Of a DNA stretch of 64,000 nt, positions 34,441-45,140 are shown piece after piece. The position numbers were made by a program, and so were the translations under genes. The notes beneath the pieces are model-generated. The model had not been told where the DNA came from. It saw only the letters and a program-made list of their open reading frames with translations, and made no database searches. The stretch is from Ryuthela nishihirai (lineage: Eukaryota > Arthropoda > Arachnida > Araneae > Heptathelidae). The stretch's first letter is position 1; every line of letters begins with the position of its first letter. The DNA is taken from the NCBI GenBank assembly GCA_038380435.1, contig JAWZYU010000010.1, positions 49,650,135-49,714,134 on the forward strand, given 5' to 3'.

Positions 34441-34556
34441 TAATAAAAATTTGAATTAATCAATAGGTTAGTGCATTTCAATACAGAATAATCATGATAC
34501 TGATAATTTGTAGTATTGAAATGATCTAACCTGTTGGTTAATTAAAATTTTTATTA
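34441..34556. repeat. Hairpin 1 of a pair sharing the same loop
   Basis: The 44-bp arms 34441-34484 and 34513-34556 have about five differences. The loop contains AATAATCATGATACTGATAA. Confidence 0.82.
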
Positions 34557-34611
34557 CTTGATGTATATTTTATAATTTGAAGATGTGACAATTAACATAC
34601 GTACAATATGT

Positions 34612-34829
34612 GACGTTTGGACTCGCCAATTGTAATAGAAGTCGTGCGTAAATATCCTTGTAAATTAAGCAATTTAAAACTTTATAATTGGCTAAACAAT
34701 AAAAAATAATCATGATACTAATAACTTGCATTCTTGTTTAGCCAATTACAACGTTTTAAATTGCTTTTGCAAATTTACAAGGATATATACGCCATAAGAC
34801 TTCTATTACAAGTGGCGAGTCCAAACGTC
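34612..34829. repeat. Hairpin 2 of a pair sharing the same loop
   Basis: The arms 34612-34699 and 34734-34829 are unrelated to those of hairpin 1 (GACGTTTGGACTCGCC.. outermost). The loop contains AATAATCATGATACTAATAA, one difference from the loop of hairpin 1. Confidence 0.82.
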
Positions 34830-35099
34830 GCATGTTAGAACATATGTTACATCACGTGTCATTCGAAGAGTTTACCAAAGAGCCAGTCAAAACTATCACA
34901 TAAAGAGAAATGCGGTTTGTTTTGATCGAACGGCCATCAATTTTCTTCGTTTTAAAAAAATATACTTGCTCAAGCTTTCTCTAAGTTTTACTAGTTCAGT
35001 TAAAATACTTAGGAATAATGTGCATTTGAATGGTAAAATCATTGCATAAATGCTTCTATGTTTAAAAGTCATCGAAAAGCGAAACTTCCATAGAGGATA

Positions 35100-36997
35100 A
35101 TGTTAACAAGGCAAGAATATCGTTCCCAGCGCTCTCTACTGGTATGGGACACTTTTCTGCCAGATTTTAATAGGCGAATGCCACACTATACTTATAGGCA
35201 CTATACTAGAGGTGTGGATGAGTTAATAAAGCTGATGACTGATATTAGAGGTGATATAGCTGTCCAAAGCAGCAAAATTGGTGAACTTTCTATTCAAAAT
35301 AATGACATAAACAGTAAAATTGATGAACTTGCTAGTCAAAATAATGACATAAACATTAAAATTGGTGACCTTGCTAGACAAAGTGATGACTTGAAAGCCG
35401 AAATGGCTACACAAAATAATAAGTTGAGAGCTCAAGTGGCTTCTCAAATTAGTAAGATTACTGATCAGAATAATGATCTGAATATAAAAATCAGTGAAAT
35501 CACTGACCAAGTTAGCTGTAGTACATGCTAAAATTTCTGCAGCAGAATTTCTTAAGAAACTGCAAGAAAAACTGCTCTTCTGGAATTCATTCCACTCATT
35601 AGTTCTGGAACGAATTAGCTCTGGTTAATGAGTTGAGAGCTGAAGTGGCTTCTCAAATTACTGATCAGAATAATGATCTGAATATAAAAATTAGTGAAAT
35701 CACTGATCAAGTTAGCTGATCAATGTAAAGACATTTAAGACCGAACTCAAGAGTGTAAAAGATGATCTTGATAGTGTAATGTTAGATTATAAACATGAAA
35801 TTGAAACTATAAAAACTGATTGTGAATGCCAGTTTCAGATTTTAAGAAATGAAATAGTACCTTCTTGTGATAATGGTAATTTTAGTGACAATAATGTTTT
35901 TACACATATCGCTAGAAATACAATTAAATCTTCTACATATGATAGTCAATCATCTTGGACAATATTCAAAACACAGTTTGAAGTTATCGCCAGCTAATGA
36001 GTAGAATGAATTCCAGAAGACCAGTTTTCTTGCAGTTTCCTTAAAAAATTCTGCTGCAGAAGTTTTAGTGTCTGTTCCAGAAGAAAAACGACTTGATTAT
36101 CAAAATCTGGTTTTTGCATTAGAACTCAGGTTTGGTGATAGTTATTTAAAACAATACTATGTGACACAATTTAAACATCGTATGCAAAAGAGTGGTGAAA
36201 CTTTGCAAGAACTTGTTAGTGATGTTGAGCGTCTAGCTAGATTGTTTTATAGTAACTGTCTACCAGAAATTCAAGATAACTTAGCTCAATTACAATTTAT
36301 TGATGCTGTTGCTGACCCTGAGACTCAACAATCTCTGAGGATGTTGGAAGATGAAACCTTAAAGTTAGCTGTGGTACATGCTATGAAGTACGAGTGCTCT
36401 AGACTTTCCTCCCGATCCAACAAACGCACAATGAGATTTGTGAATGCAGAAGAAACTGTAGAAAAGGATAGTGAAATGAAAGAACTAACCAAAGCCTATT
36501 ATCCGTTTTGAAAGAGATTAAAGGTCCCTCTCCAAGAACTTCTACAAACATAATATTGGAATTGTGGCAAGACTGGACACATTCGAGCGAACTGCAAAAA
36601 GTTGTGAGTACAAAGTTCAAGCACGTCTAACAGACAACAGAACCAGCATAAGCAATGTGAAGGGCAAAGGCTGTATGTTGATTGGTTGGCTCCAGGGGAA
36701 GTCGCCCACCTTTCAGCACTACATAGTGCAGATCACGGATTGGTAGCCGATGGAACCATGAATAAAGTTCCTTGCCGTATGATAGTAGACACTGGTGCAA
36801 ATGTAACTTTACTCAGAACAGACATAATAAAGAAGATAATATCTCACACAAACTGGAATGCTAGACAGTCTAATATAACCCTACAAACAGCCACTGGAGA
36901 TCGTACTAAAATTCATGGACAGATAGAACTCAACATCAGAGTTGGTAGCCTGTCTCCTAACAACTTTCTAATGGATCTCTTTCCTCAATTCAACTGA
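35100..36997 (+). pseudogene. LTR-retrotransposon gag and protease remnant
   Basis: 35100-35531 encodes a Gag N terminus with an Asn/Ile/Lys-rich coiled coil (repeated QNNDINIKIxEL units). 35779-35997 and 36068-36511 continue Gag, including VPEEKRLDYQNLVFALELRF and a conserved C-terminal helix region. In the same frame as the last piece, past a stop at 36509, lies a zinc knuckle (36554-36595; pattern x-x-x-C-x4-H-x4-C, its first Cys replaced by Tyr). Another stop at 36605 follows, then an aspartic protease with IVDTGANVTLL from 36686. The element ends abruptly at about 36996 against SINE-A sequence. No reverse transcriptase, integrase or LTR was recognised. It is of the Ty3/Gypsy-like gag-pro type, multiply broken. 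Confidence 0.78.
35528..36070. repeat. Inverted duplication within the gag remnant
   Basis: About 70 bases at 35998-36070 (native Gag sequence) recur inverted at 35528-35603. Between them, 35628-35718 is also a direct second copy of 35427-35520. The two copies together suggest one complex replication-switch event. Confidence 0.8.
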
Positions 36998-37344
36998 GCC
37001 CTTGGGACCTGGATCTTTAACCTATTTTATGCGTAAAAAGGTTGCTCAGAGGTGAAACAATTGAAATCTAGCAAAGGAATGATGACGAAAAATTTTCGCA
37101 ACTTCCACACGTGTGCTTATAGATTTCAGCATTCCAAGGAGAAAGTTCACTGTATTTTTAATAACAATAATGCCTTTCTTTATTCAAGCGCACACACAAT
37201 GAATATTTGATAGGAAGTAAGACAAATAAAATTTACGAATTATTCACATACAAAGTGGCGTAGGAAGGATTGGCCAAAATATTTGGAAATGTGGGGTTTT
37301 TCAAAAATTTTGTTAATGTTTTTATTAATACCAGTTAGTGAACA

Positions 37345-37560
37345 AATGAATAAACAAATTCATCTTCAAACAGCTGCTTGCCACAGAAATCTGACAGGGG
37401 CATATCAATATAATAAGACATCAGGAAGGTTTGTGAGAAACGCGAGGTCCCCCTCCCATCAGAAAGAAAACATTTATGCCTTTTATCCGGAGCTCGATCT
37501 CAGGTTCATAATATTTGTAGCCAAATGGGCTAACCACTCGGCCACCGGAACGCCAATGAA
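37345..37560 (-). mobile_element. SINE-B copy in the right arm
   Basis: Mirror of 29187-29395, from the aaacagctgcttgcc tail to the GGCCACCGGAACGCC head. Confidence 0.8.
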
Positions 37561-37786
37561 CAGTTTCTTAAAAAAAACTTTCCTCCATGATAGGGAGATT
37601 GCACTGGCAAATCCTCTCCCCTCGTTACTAGACTATATAGTATATAATATTAATGTCTGATTTAAAAAATATAGAACTACACTCACTCATCGATTCGCAA
37701 ATAACAGGTATCTGAACAGCGTTTCGATTTAATTGCAGCACTGCTTTTGGCAATTGCTTTCCCTACTCAAAATGTCATGCTTCGCC

Positions 37787-38166
37787 TGGGGCGGGGGTGG
37801 CTCAGTCGGTAGCGCGCCAGGCTCGTAATCTGTAGTTCCCAGGTTCGAGTCCCAGCTGGATCAGCGTTGAGATTTATCTCCGCAAAATTCCCTGTCCACG
37901 GTCAGTAGGGGACACCGATGGGCTTGGCAAGGCCGCCGTCCGTCGGATGGGACGTTAAGCCGTGGCCCGTGTGCGGGAGAGCCATACCCTGTGCACGTTA
38001 AAGAACACGTTGGATGGCCTTGACGGGAGGCTACCATCTGTCTCCCAACAGCTGTTCCAGTGGGTCCCCTCCCCCAACCTTCTCTGAGCCTTCGGGGTCC
38101 TTGTGGCCTGGCCATTTAGCCCATGGTGTACAAAAAAGTGCCGCTCAGAGGTAAAACAACCCAACC
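37787..38166 (+). mobile_element. Young full-length SINE-A with 11-bp target duplication
   Basis: CATGCTTCGCC occurs at 37776-37786 and 38167-38177. The left arm has an uninterrupted single copy of this site, so the insertion is younger than the inverted repeat and its exact empty site is known. Confidence 0.93.
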
Positions 38167-38303
38167 CATGCTTCGCCACTGGATGGAAGTGTTCTTTAAC
38201 GTACACAGGGTATGGCTCTTAATAATGGATAACCCTTTCTTTTGCCGGTTAGTTTTATTTACACAAGTACTGTAATGTGTTATTTACATGCTTGTATGAG
38301 CCG

Positions 38304-38338
38304 AGCGCTTTCGACTGCACTCAGCAGTCATCTTCAGG
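38304..38338 (-). ncRNA. Hammerhead-ribozyme-like motif, right-arm copy
   Basis: Inverted copy of 28775-28809, with core CTGAAGA, stem II, GAAA and GCGCTC all unchanged, although the surrounding arm has diverged by about a tenth. Confidence 0.45.
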
Positions 38339-38459
38339 GCGGCTTACAATTCTTACAGAGGCGGATCGTTGGTGAAAGGTTAGGATAAGCAAAAATAATA
38401 CCTTTTTCTTGCAGATATTTTCGCTGACGAGAGTCTTGCAGCCGAAGGAAGTTTCAGCA

Positions 38460-38690
38460 TGGGGCAAAAGCGACTAGGTAGCAGCAGTTCTCCTGCATAC
38501 GAAGCCGTGGCTTAACCTCCCATCTCAATATCTTTCCAAACCCATTGACGCCTCCTTTCTCTCCGAAGGCAGAACAGGAATTAGCAGAGAAAATTCTCAA
38601 CTCAGGCACAGTTGGGACTCGAACCTGGGAACTGCAGATTACGAGTCCTACGCTTCCATTTGAGCCAAACCCAACCTTCAGGAATTGGGA
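38460..38690 (-). mobile_element. SINE-A-related copy in the right arm
   Basis: Mirror of 28365-28640, with B box GGGACTCGAACC and head ending GAGCCAAACCC. Confidence 0.65.
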
Positions 38691-39004
38691 GGACGCCCAA
38701 AATCTTTGCAGTACACCCCCCCCTCCTTCCGCTATTGTCATCAAAGTATCGAACCAAAAAGGTAAATTTCAATGAAATGCTCATCATTTATTTCATATTT
38801 TAGAGTTTTTTTGCAATGTTCTGTTGCTCTTTGGTGTAACTCGCTTTCTGTTTCAATCATGTCATTGGGCTTTGGTGGCGTCGAAATTCATCTTCCATTT
38901 GGAAGCCTAAAACTTATTTTATCTAATTAAATACGTTTTCTTTAAAAGGAAAAGAAATAACTATAGAGAACAAGTATAATATTTATCAAATTATAGGTAC
39001 AAGC

Positions 39005-39130
39005 CATCCAGTGGCCGAGTGGTTAGCGCGCTTGGCTACTGATTAAAGGTCCTTGGTTTGAAACCAGAATAAGTCATGGATGTTTGTGTTGTCGGCCTGA
39101 CATCATCATAGACATTCTGTAATCTTATAC
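39005..39130 (+). mobile_element. SINE-B copy, 3'-truncated
   Basis: Intact head CAGTGGCCGAGTGGTTAGCG with CTTGGCTACTGATTAAAGG. It stops after cattctgtaatc without the tail. Confidence 0.75.
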
Positions 39131-39217
39131 GTATAATTTAATAAATTACTATAATTGATTTATTGCCATTAGAGAAGGTCTGATCAGGTATAATAATCTA
39201 TTAAATTATACATATCA

Positions 39218-39425
39218 GCCGTCCCGTGGCAGAGTGGATTCGAGCCCAAGGTAAGGGTGGTCCAGGGTCCTTGGTCCTAAGGTCCAGGTAGCTATACCAA
39301 GGTAAGGCATAGACTTTCTGCTAAGGTCCCGCCATCCTCATAGATCTTCTCTAATGGTATATTGAACTGACAGTCTCCTGTTAGACCTCTGTGGCAAGCA
39401 GCTGCTTGAGGGATAAATATGATGA
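39218..39425 (+). mobile_element. SINE-B copy, rearranged head
   Basis: Begins CAGCCGTCCCGTGGCAGAGTG, then an internal duplication around 39250-39300 (repeated ggtcc and ccaaggtaag pieces), then a normal body and tail. 39426-39835 shows nothing further. Confidence 0.75.
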
Positions 39426-39837
39426 CAAGAGCCAGTAGTTCCGTCTAAAGCACTACCAGTATAGGGATAATGCCATATTCACCACTACCTAAGGTCAGGG
39501 GCAAGACAGTACCATATAGATATAGTTCATCCCCGACTACCTAATGGCGAGCAGTACCATAGGAGTAAAGCTCATCCATCGGTCAAAACCTAAATTTAAT
39601 CTATGTCTCGGACCGCCACAAACAAGGATATAGAATCCAAGTTGTCTCGGCTCCCGTGGTTGGGACTCTTAGTCCGGCCCTTCCGTTGGGGCCCTGTCCA
39701 ACATGACCGGACCTAGTCAGTCAGCAGGGTCCTCAACTTCTGAGATGGAAATCCTAGTGTGTCCAACCGTTGCCCAATCTAGTCAGCATAGACTTCGACT
39801 TCATTTAGGTCCTCTACTGCCACTCTATTTTTATTCT

Positions 39838-40055
39838 ACTGGGGATATGATATGGCTCTCCTGCACACAAGACCACGTCATTGCATCGCATCCAACGGAC
39901 GGCAACCTTTCTAATCCATCAAGACCATCAGTGTCCCCTTTCTCACCAAATAGATGGGGGTTAGCGTAGGAAAATCTCAAAATTAGCACGATTGAGACTC
40001 GGGAACTGCAAATTACAAGTCTAGCTCGCTATCGATTGTGCCAACAACACTCGCG
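39838..40055 (-). mobile_element. SINE-A copy, 3'-truncated
   Basis: Body from gatatggctctcctgcaca to a degenerate head (ttacaagtctagctcgctat). Confidence 0.65.
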
Positions 40056-40059
40056 TCAA

Positions 40060-40772
40060 TCAGTTCGGAGAAGCAGCTTTTGTCCATAGGGAGAGAGAAG
40101 GTTTAGGTAGGTGCGAAAGGCTACACTAGGGATCGCTGCATGATTCTTATTGTATCGCGATGGAATTGCTCAAAGCTTTAGCACTTAAAATGGAGTTCGG
40201 ATATTGATTCTTGGTGAAGCTCCTACTTGCATAAAATTCTACAATACAGAGCAATGGGCATCTATCAATTTTTCTGAACGAAACTTGGTTATAAAGAAAT
40301 ACTTCTGTTTATCCTAGTTACATCCTGATTTTTGAACTCTTTTTCATAAAAACGATCTATTGTTTTTCTTTCGTCTCTGTACACATTAAAATCTTTTTCT
40401 GTAAGAGACAAGTGAAAAATTCTTTTTGTTGAATAGGTATTAATGAGGTATTACTCTTACTAGATTCTTAAAGCGGGAGTGGGGAAAATGAGCATTTCAT
40501 CATCCTTGTTTTATGTTTTTTTTTTAATATCTTTGAGGGGATTTATTGCCTATGATCGCTTTATATCCCACTGCGAGAACATCTATTTCTTTAATGACAT
40601 ATTTAGAACTGAACAATTTTTTGCTGAACACACATATGTATATATCTTTTGACGGGACACACAACATATAAAACAGAACAAGCGACTATGCCATACCCGA
40701 GACTCAAACCTAGACCCCTGCAGTCGCAGTGTCACCGCGAGCCAACGCGATGCCAATGAGCCATCGAGACGG
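40060..40772. other. Stretch without assignable gene
   Basis: No coding signal. 40690-40765 on the minus strand resembles a tRNA-derived head (ggctcattggcatcgcg), perhaps another SINE fragment. Confidence 0.35.
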
Positions 40773-40805
40773 CCTCGTAGTATTAATATCCATTTTAGAA
40801 TAGTA

Positions 40806-41165
40806 ATGGAGGCGGGTTTTGGCTCAGCAGGTAGCTTTCGAGTCTCGTAACTTGAAGTTCGCAGATTCGAGTCCCAACTGTGCTGACAATTTCCTCCCTA
40901 ATTCCCTTTGTGTCCCCAGGTGAGAAAAGGGACACCGATGGCTTGAGAAAGGGAGACGTCTTCCGGATGGAAAGTTCAGCCTTGGATCCGTGTGCTGGAG
41001 AGACATACCTTCTGTACGCTAAAGAGCACGTTGGAAGGCCTTAACGAGACTCTACCATCTGTCTCCTAACAGTTGTCCAGTGGGTTCCCTTCCCGAACCT
41101 TCTGTGAGCCCCAGGGGTCTTTCTGACTTGATCATTTACACCACTCTGTGCAAAAAGTGCCGCAA
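40806..41165 (+). mobile_element. SINE-A copy in the right arm
   Basis: Mirror of 27871-28233. Head GGTTTTGGCTCAGCAGGTAG with B box AGATTCGAGTCC. Confidence 0.8.
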
Positions 41166-41243
41166 ACTCATTGATTCGTCTTAGTAGTACCTAAAACCAT
41201 CGGTAGATGGCAACACATCATCAACTACTGCAAAATATTTTCC

Positions 41244-41706
41244 CTAGTCCTGTTTTTTTCACTTACTTTTATTTTAGCGTCCGACTCGAATTTCCAGTTC
41301 ATTGATTCTTTTATTGGCACTCTCTTCCAGTTTGTTTTATCTGTTGACCGAAGTTAATTGGTAAAACCCGCATCTTCCAATATGTCAATAAACGTTTCCG
41401 AAATGGGCATTCATTGCCGCTGAACTGTTGTAGATGCGGGTCTCATGTAAAGAATATAAATATTAGTGTTTCCTCGCTAAAAAAAGTGTTTTGTTTCCTG
41501 AAATATTAATCCTTTACATTTCGTATTAAAACTGAAATAGATATAAATTTATAACTTTTATATATAACTAATTAGTTATTTGTGCAGAGGACTTCTGAAA
41601 AACTATCACATAAGAGCAATATAATATTTTTTCTTCGTTAGACAATTCCAGATCAAAGTTCGTTCATTATTAGAGAAATGGGATATTTTTAAAGGATATA
41701 CTGAAA
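41244..41706. other. Outer flank of the inverted repeat, no features
   Basis: AT-rich; nothing recognised. Confidence 0.4.
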
Positions 41707-41915
41707 CTGATCCGTCCCGTGGCCGAGGCTACTGATCTAGGGGATCCTGGGTTCCAGCCCCGGATTAAGACACGTCCGTTTGTGTTGTTTCTCTGCTGAG
41801 GTCCTGCCATCTTCATAGACCTTCTACTATGGCATATAAACTGGCAGGCTCCTGTCAGACCTCTGTGGCAAACAGCTGCTTGAGGGGGTATTATTATATT
41901 ATTATTATTTTATAC
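41707..41915 (+). mobile_element. SINE-B copy, near full length
   Basis: Head GATCCGTCCCGTGGCCGAGG (short deletion in the A-box region), B box GGGTTCCAGCCCC, intact tail, then an ATT microsatellite. Confidence 0.85.
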
Positions 41916-42182
41916 TTTTTTAATTTTTATACCTATTTTATACCGAAACTGAATTTGTAAAGACCGTCGTTTACGATAATCGCATGAACCTGTTATTATC
42001 GCTCGATATTCATGAACGCTGCAAGACACGATTGCTTACTATAGCATATTTCGTATTTTCTTCTTAGTTATTCAAAATCTAATGACTTAACTATGTAATT
42101 TGCACGGGAATAGAGTGCTCAGAAGGCTCAAAAATTTCCGTTATCTTACTGATTTATCCTTATCGGATGTAATTTTCCGCCC

Positions 42183-42335
42183 TGGGCTAGTAGAACCCAT
42201 AGGACAGCTGTTAGGAGATGGTAGCCTCCCGTCAAGGCCATCCAGATGTTATTTAACGTGCACAGGTATGGGACCACGGCTTAATGTCTCATGTGAGGAA
42301 CGGTTTTTCCATAGTCCAGTGCATGGCTGAGCGTC
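42183..42335 (-). mobile_element. SINE-A central fragment
   Basis: Blocks acagctgttaggagatgg, cgtcaaggccatccag and cacggcttaatgtc in family order; both ends missing. Confidence 0.65.
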
Positions 42336-42590
42336 AGTTAAACCCCCTAGTTACTCCACTTTCGAAAGCTGTAAAGTACACATGTAATAAATGACTTATT
42401 GTTAACCTGCCTTAAAGGAATTGACTGTGTTCTGACTATTATAGCAATTAGAGCTAATGCATCACAGAAGGCTGCCGTAGTGGTGCAGTGATGTAACACA
42501 GAAGGGAGTTAGGTGATAAACTCAAGGTTGCCGGGGGGATATTGTGTTATTAATGACGTACTGCAGAGTTGTACGCCATCTCTTCACGGG

Positions 42591-42972
42591 GGGGTGGGGG
42601 TGGCTCAGTCGGTAGCACGCCAGGCTCGTAATCTGTAGTTCCCAGGTTCGAGTCCCAGCTGGGTCAGCGTTGAGATTTATCTCCGCAAAATTCCCCGCCC
42701 TGCCCGCGGTCAGTAGGGGACACCGATGGCTTGGAAAGGCCGCCGTCCGTCGGATGGGACGTTAAGCCGTGGCCCCGTGTGTGGGAGAGCCATACCCTGT
42801 GCACGTTAAAGAACACGCTGGATGGCCTTGACGGGAGGCTACCATCTGTCTCCCAACAGCTTTTCCAGTGGGTCCCCTCCCCCAACCTTCTCTGAGCCTT
42901 CGGGGTCCATGTGACCTGGCCATTTAGCCCATGGTGTGCAAAAAAGTGCCGCTCAGAGGTAAAACAACCCAA
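42591..42972 (+). mobile_element. Young full-length SINE-A with 11-bp target duplication
   Basis: CTCTTCACGGG flanks both ends (42580-42590, 42973-42983). The extra G run at its 5' end makes the first base uncertain. Confidence 0.92.
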
Positions 42973-42989
42973 CTCTTCACGGGTTGCGT

Positions 42990-43345
42990 TATTTTATCCC
43001 TGAGGAGCACTTTTTCACGCAATGAGCAAAATGGCCTTATCATAAGGACCCCCAAGGCTCAGAGAAGTTTGGGAGAAGTGGACCCAAAGGAAGCTGTTAG
43101 GAGATGGTAGCCTCCCGTCAAGACCACCCAGCGTGTTATTTATCGTGCACAGGTATGGGACAACGGCTTAATGTCCCATGTGACGGACGATTTCCTTTCC
43201 AAGCATATCAATGTTCCCTTTCTCACCGAGCCCAGGGTGGAGGTTAGCGGAGAGAAATCTCAAGGCTGGACAGTTGGGGCTCGAAACTGGTAACCGGCAG
43301 ATTTTGACCCGCGTGCGCTACCGTCTAAGCCAACTCACACCACCT
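42990..43345 (-). mobile_element. SINE-A copy, old, full length
   Basis: From TTTTATCCCTGAGGAGCAC to GCTACCGTCTAAGCCAACTC; diverged and immediately next to the young insertion. Confidence 0.75.
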
Positions 43346-43569
43346 CTTCAAAGGAAATCGACTGGATGAATTTAATCGACAGCATTTGTTTTGGGGAATA
43401 ATAGTAAATCCCAATGTTAAAATAATTTTGTTGGCAACAAGTTACATTTATATTCTATGGTTAAACCTATTCTTTTTACTGATTGTAATGTTAGCTATAT
43501 ATAGCTCGAGACACTTTGATGATATAACGTCTGCTGGGTATCTGGAAGCGGAGGCTGAAGTTCTAAATA

Positions 43570-43675
43570 AAAAAAAAATTACTCCCTTAAGCAACTGCTT
43601 GCCACAGAGGTCTGACAGGAGCTTGCCAGTTTTACGGCATAGTAGAAGGTTTGTGAGGATGGCGGGTCTTTTACG
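43570..43675 (-). mobile_element. SINE-B copy, 5'-truncated
   Basis: Tail cttaagcaactgcttgcc to ggatggcgggtctttt; no head. Confidence 0.75.
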
Positions 43676-43712
43676 CTTCACAAACATTTGTGCGCAAAGT
43701 CAACTCCTATTT

Positions 43713-44102
43713 TGGGGCGGGGGTGGCTCAGTCGGTAGCGCGCCAGGCTCGTAATCTGTAGTTCCCAGGTTCGAGTCCCAGCTGGGTCAGCGTTGAGATT
43801 TATCTCCGCAAAATTCCTCCCCCCCCCTGCCCACGGTCAGTAGAGGACACCGATGGGCTTGGAAAGGCCGCCGTCCGTCGGATGGGACGTTAAGCCGTGG
43901 CCCCGTGTGTGGGAGAGCCATACACTGTGCATGTTAAAGAACACGCTGGATGGCCTTGACGGGAGGCTACCATCTGTTACCCAACAGCTGTTCCAGTGGG
44001 TCCCCTCCCCCAACCTTCTCTGAGCCTTCGGGGTCCATGTGACCTGGCCATTTAGCCCATGGTGTGCAAAAATGTGACGCTCAGAGGTAAAACAACCCAA
44101 CC
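43713..44102 (+). mobile_element. SINE-A reference copy, full length, 12-bp target duplication
   Basis: CAACTCCTATTT lies at 43701-43712 and 44103-44114. The tRNA-like head has an A box TGGCTCAGTCGGTAGCGCG, an anticodon loop CTCGTAA (triplet CGT) and a B box GGTTCGAGTCC. The body is GC-rich and the 3' end is GAGGTAAAACAACCCAACCC; there is no poly(A). About 385 bp is long for a tRNA SINE. The loop differs by one base from both tRNA-Lys (CTT) and tRNA-Met (CAT) and equals tRNA-Thr (CGT), so the parent tRNA is uncertain. Confidence 0.93.
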
Positions 44103-44167
44103 CAACTCCTATTTCATCTCGAACGTTGTCGTTTGAATGTGTGAATTTTGATTGACACGTGAGAAAA

Positions 44168-44466
44168 GTTGGGTGGGGGTTGTTTTATCTCTGAGCTGCA
44201 CTTTTTTGTTCCTAACGGGCTAAATGACCGGGTCACAAAGACCCCGAAGGCTCAGAGAAGGTTGGGCCGAGGGGATCCACTGGACAGCTGTTGGGAGACA
44301 GATGGTAGCCTCCTGTCAGGGTCATCCAGTGTGTTCTTTAAAGTGCCCAGGATATGGATCTCTCTCACACGGAGCCACGGCTTTACGTCCCATCGGACGG
44401 ATGGCGGCCTTTCTAAGCTCATCAGTATCCCCTACTGACCGAGGGCAGAGCGGGGAGTTTTGCGGC
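44168..44466 (-). mobile_element. SINE-A copy, 5'-truncated
   Basis: From GTTGTTTTATCTCTGAGCTG to gagcggggagttttgcgg; ends before the head. Confidence 0.8.
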
Positions 44467-44564
44467 ACGTGAGAACAGAGATCAACACCCCTCTCCATTG
44501 AAATTGTGATGATCTTCCTGTTAAGGCTGAAACATTCAGAATTGCGTTACAGAATTTTTCCCCA

Positions 44565-44760
44565 ATGTTAATTAAACGTAATAAACAACTATAAATCAAA
44601 ATGTTCCAAACTTTATATCATTACGCACCCCTTAGCTTAGGATAGATTTCATTCCACCTCCTTTTTAACTTTGCGTATAAAGAACTACTTTCTATTTTTT
44701 TTTTCAGTCCGCCCTCCCAAAGAGCTAATCTCCCCCCACATACTTTGGAAATCACTGCTT
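44565..44760. mobile_element. hAT-like remnant
   Basis: The right end, read inward, is AGCAGTGATTTCCAAAGTATG, followed by ggggggagattagctc and a degenerate body; the left end was not found. A related block (cgcaccccttagaa) occurs near 14035. Confidence 0.35.
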
Positions 44761-44799
44761 TAGGGAGTTGTAACTTAACATGAAGGGTCTTATCACATG

Positions 44800-45140
44800 T
44801 AAGGGAGTCAATCGGTAGCGTGCCAGACTCGTAATCTGCAGTTTCGAGGTTCGAGTCCCATCCTGTGCCAGCGTTGAGATTTCTCTCCTATAAACCCTCG
44901 CCCTGATTTCCATCAGAAAGACGACACCGATGGGTTTGTAAAGCCTTGACGCCACGTGCAGGGAAGCCATACCCTCTGCATGTTAAAGAACATGCTGGAT
45001 GGCCCTAAGGGAGGCTACCAAATGTCTCCTAACAGCTGTTCCAGTACGTATCCTTCTTCCAACCTTCTCTGAGCCCTTGGGGTCTTTTAGACCATTATGT
45101 TCAAAAATAGTGTCCCTCAGAGGTAAAACAATCCAAACTT
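44800..45140 (+). mobile_element. SINE-A copy, full length, moderately old
   Basis: Head AGTCAATCGGTAGCGTGCC with B box GGTTCGAGTCCC; tail aggtaaaacaatccaaact. Two short internal deletions. Confidence 0.82.

Larger units (their letters stand above)
36997..41243 (-). repeat. Right arm of the 13.5-kb inverted-repeat structure
   Basis: It mirrors 27797-29745. It is expanded by two insertions absent from the left arm: a SINE-A at 37787-38166 and about 1.98 kb at 38790-40772. The inner boundary coincides with the end of the gag/protease remnant. Confidence 0.88.

Noticed and set aside
31331..35099. 5' LTR of the gag element
   Set aside because: No terminal TG..CA repeat pair or primer-binding site could be identified.
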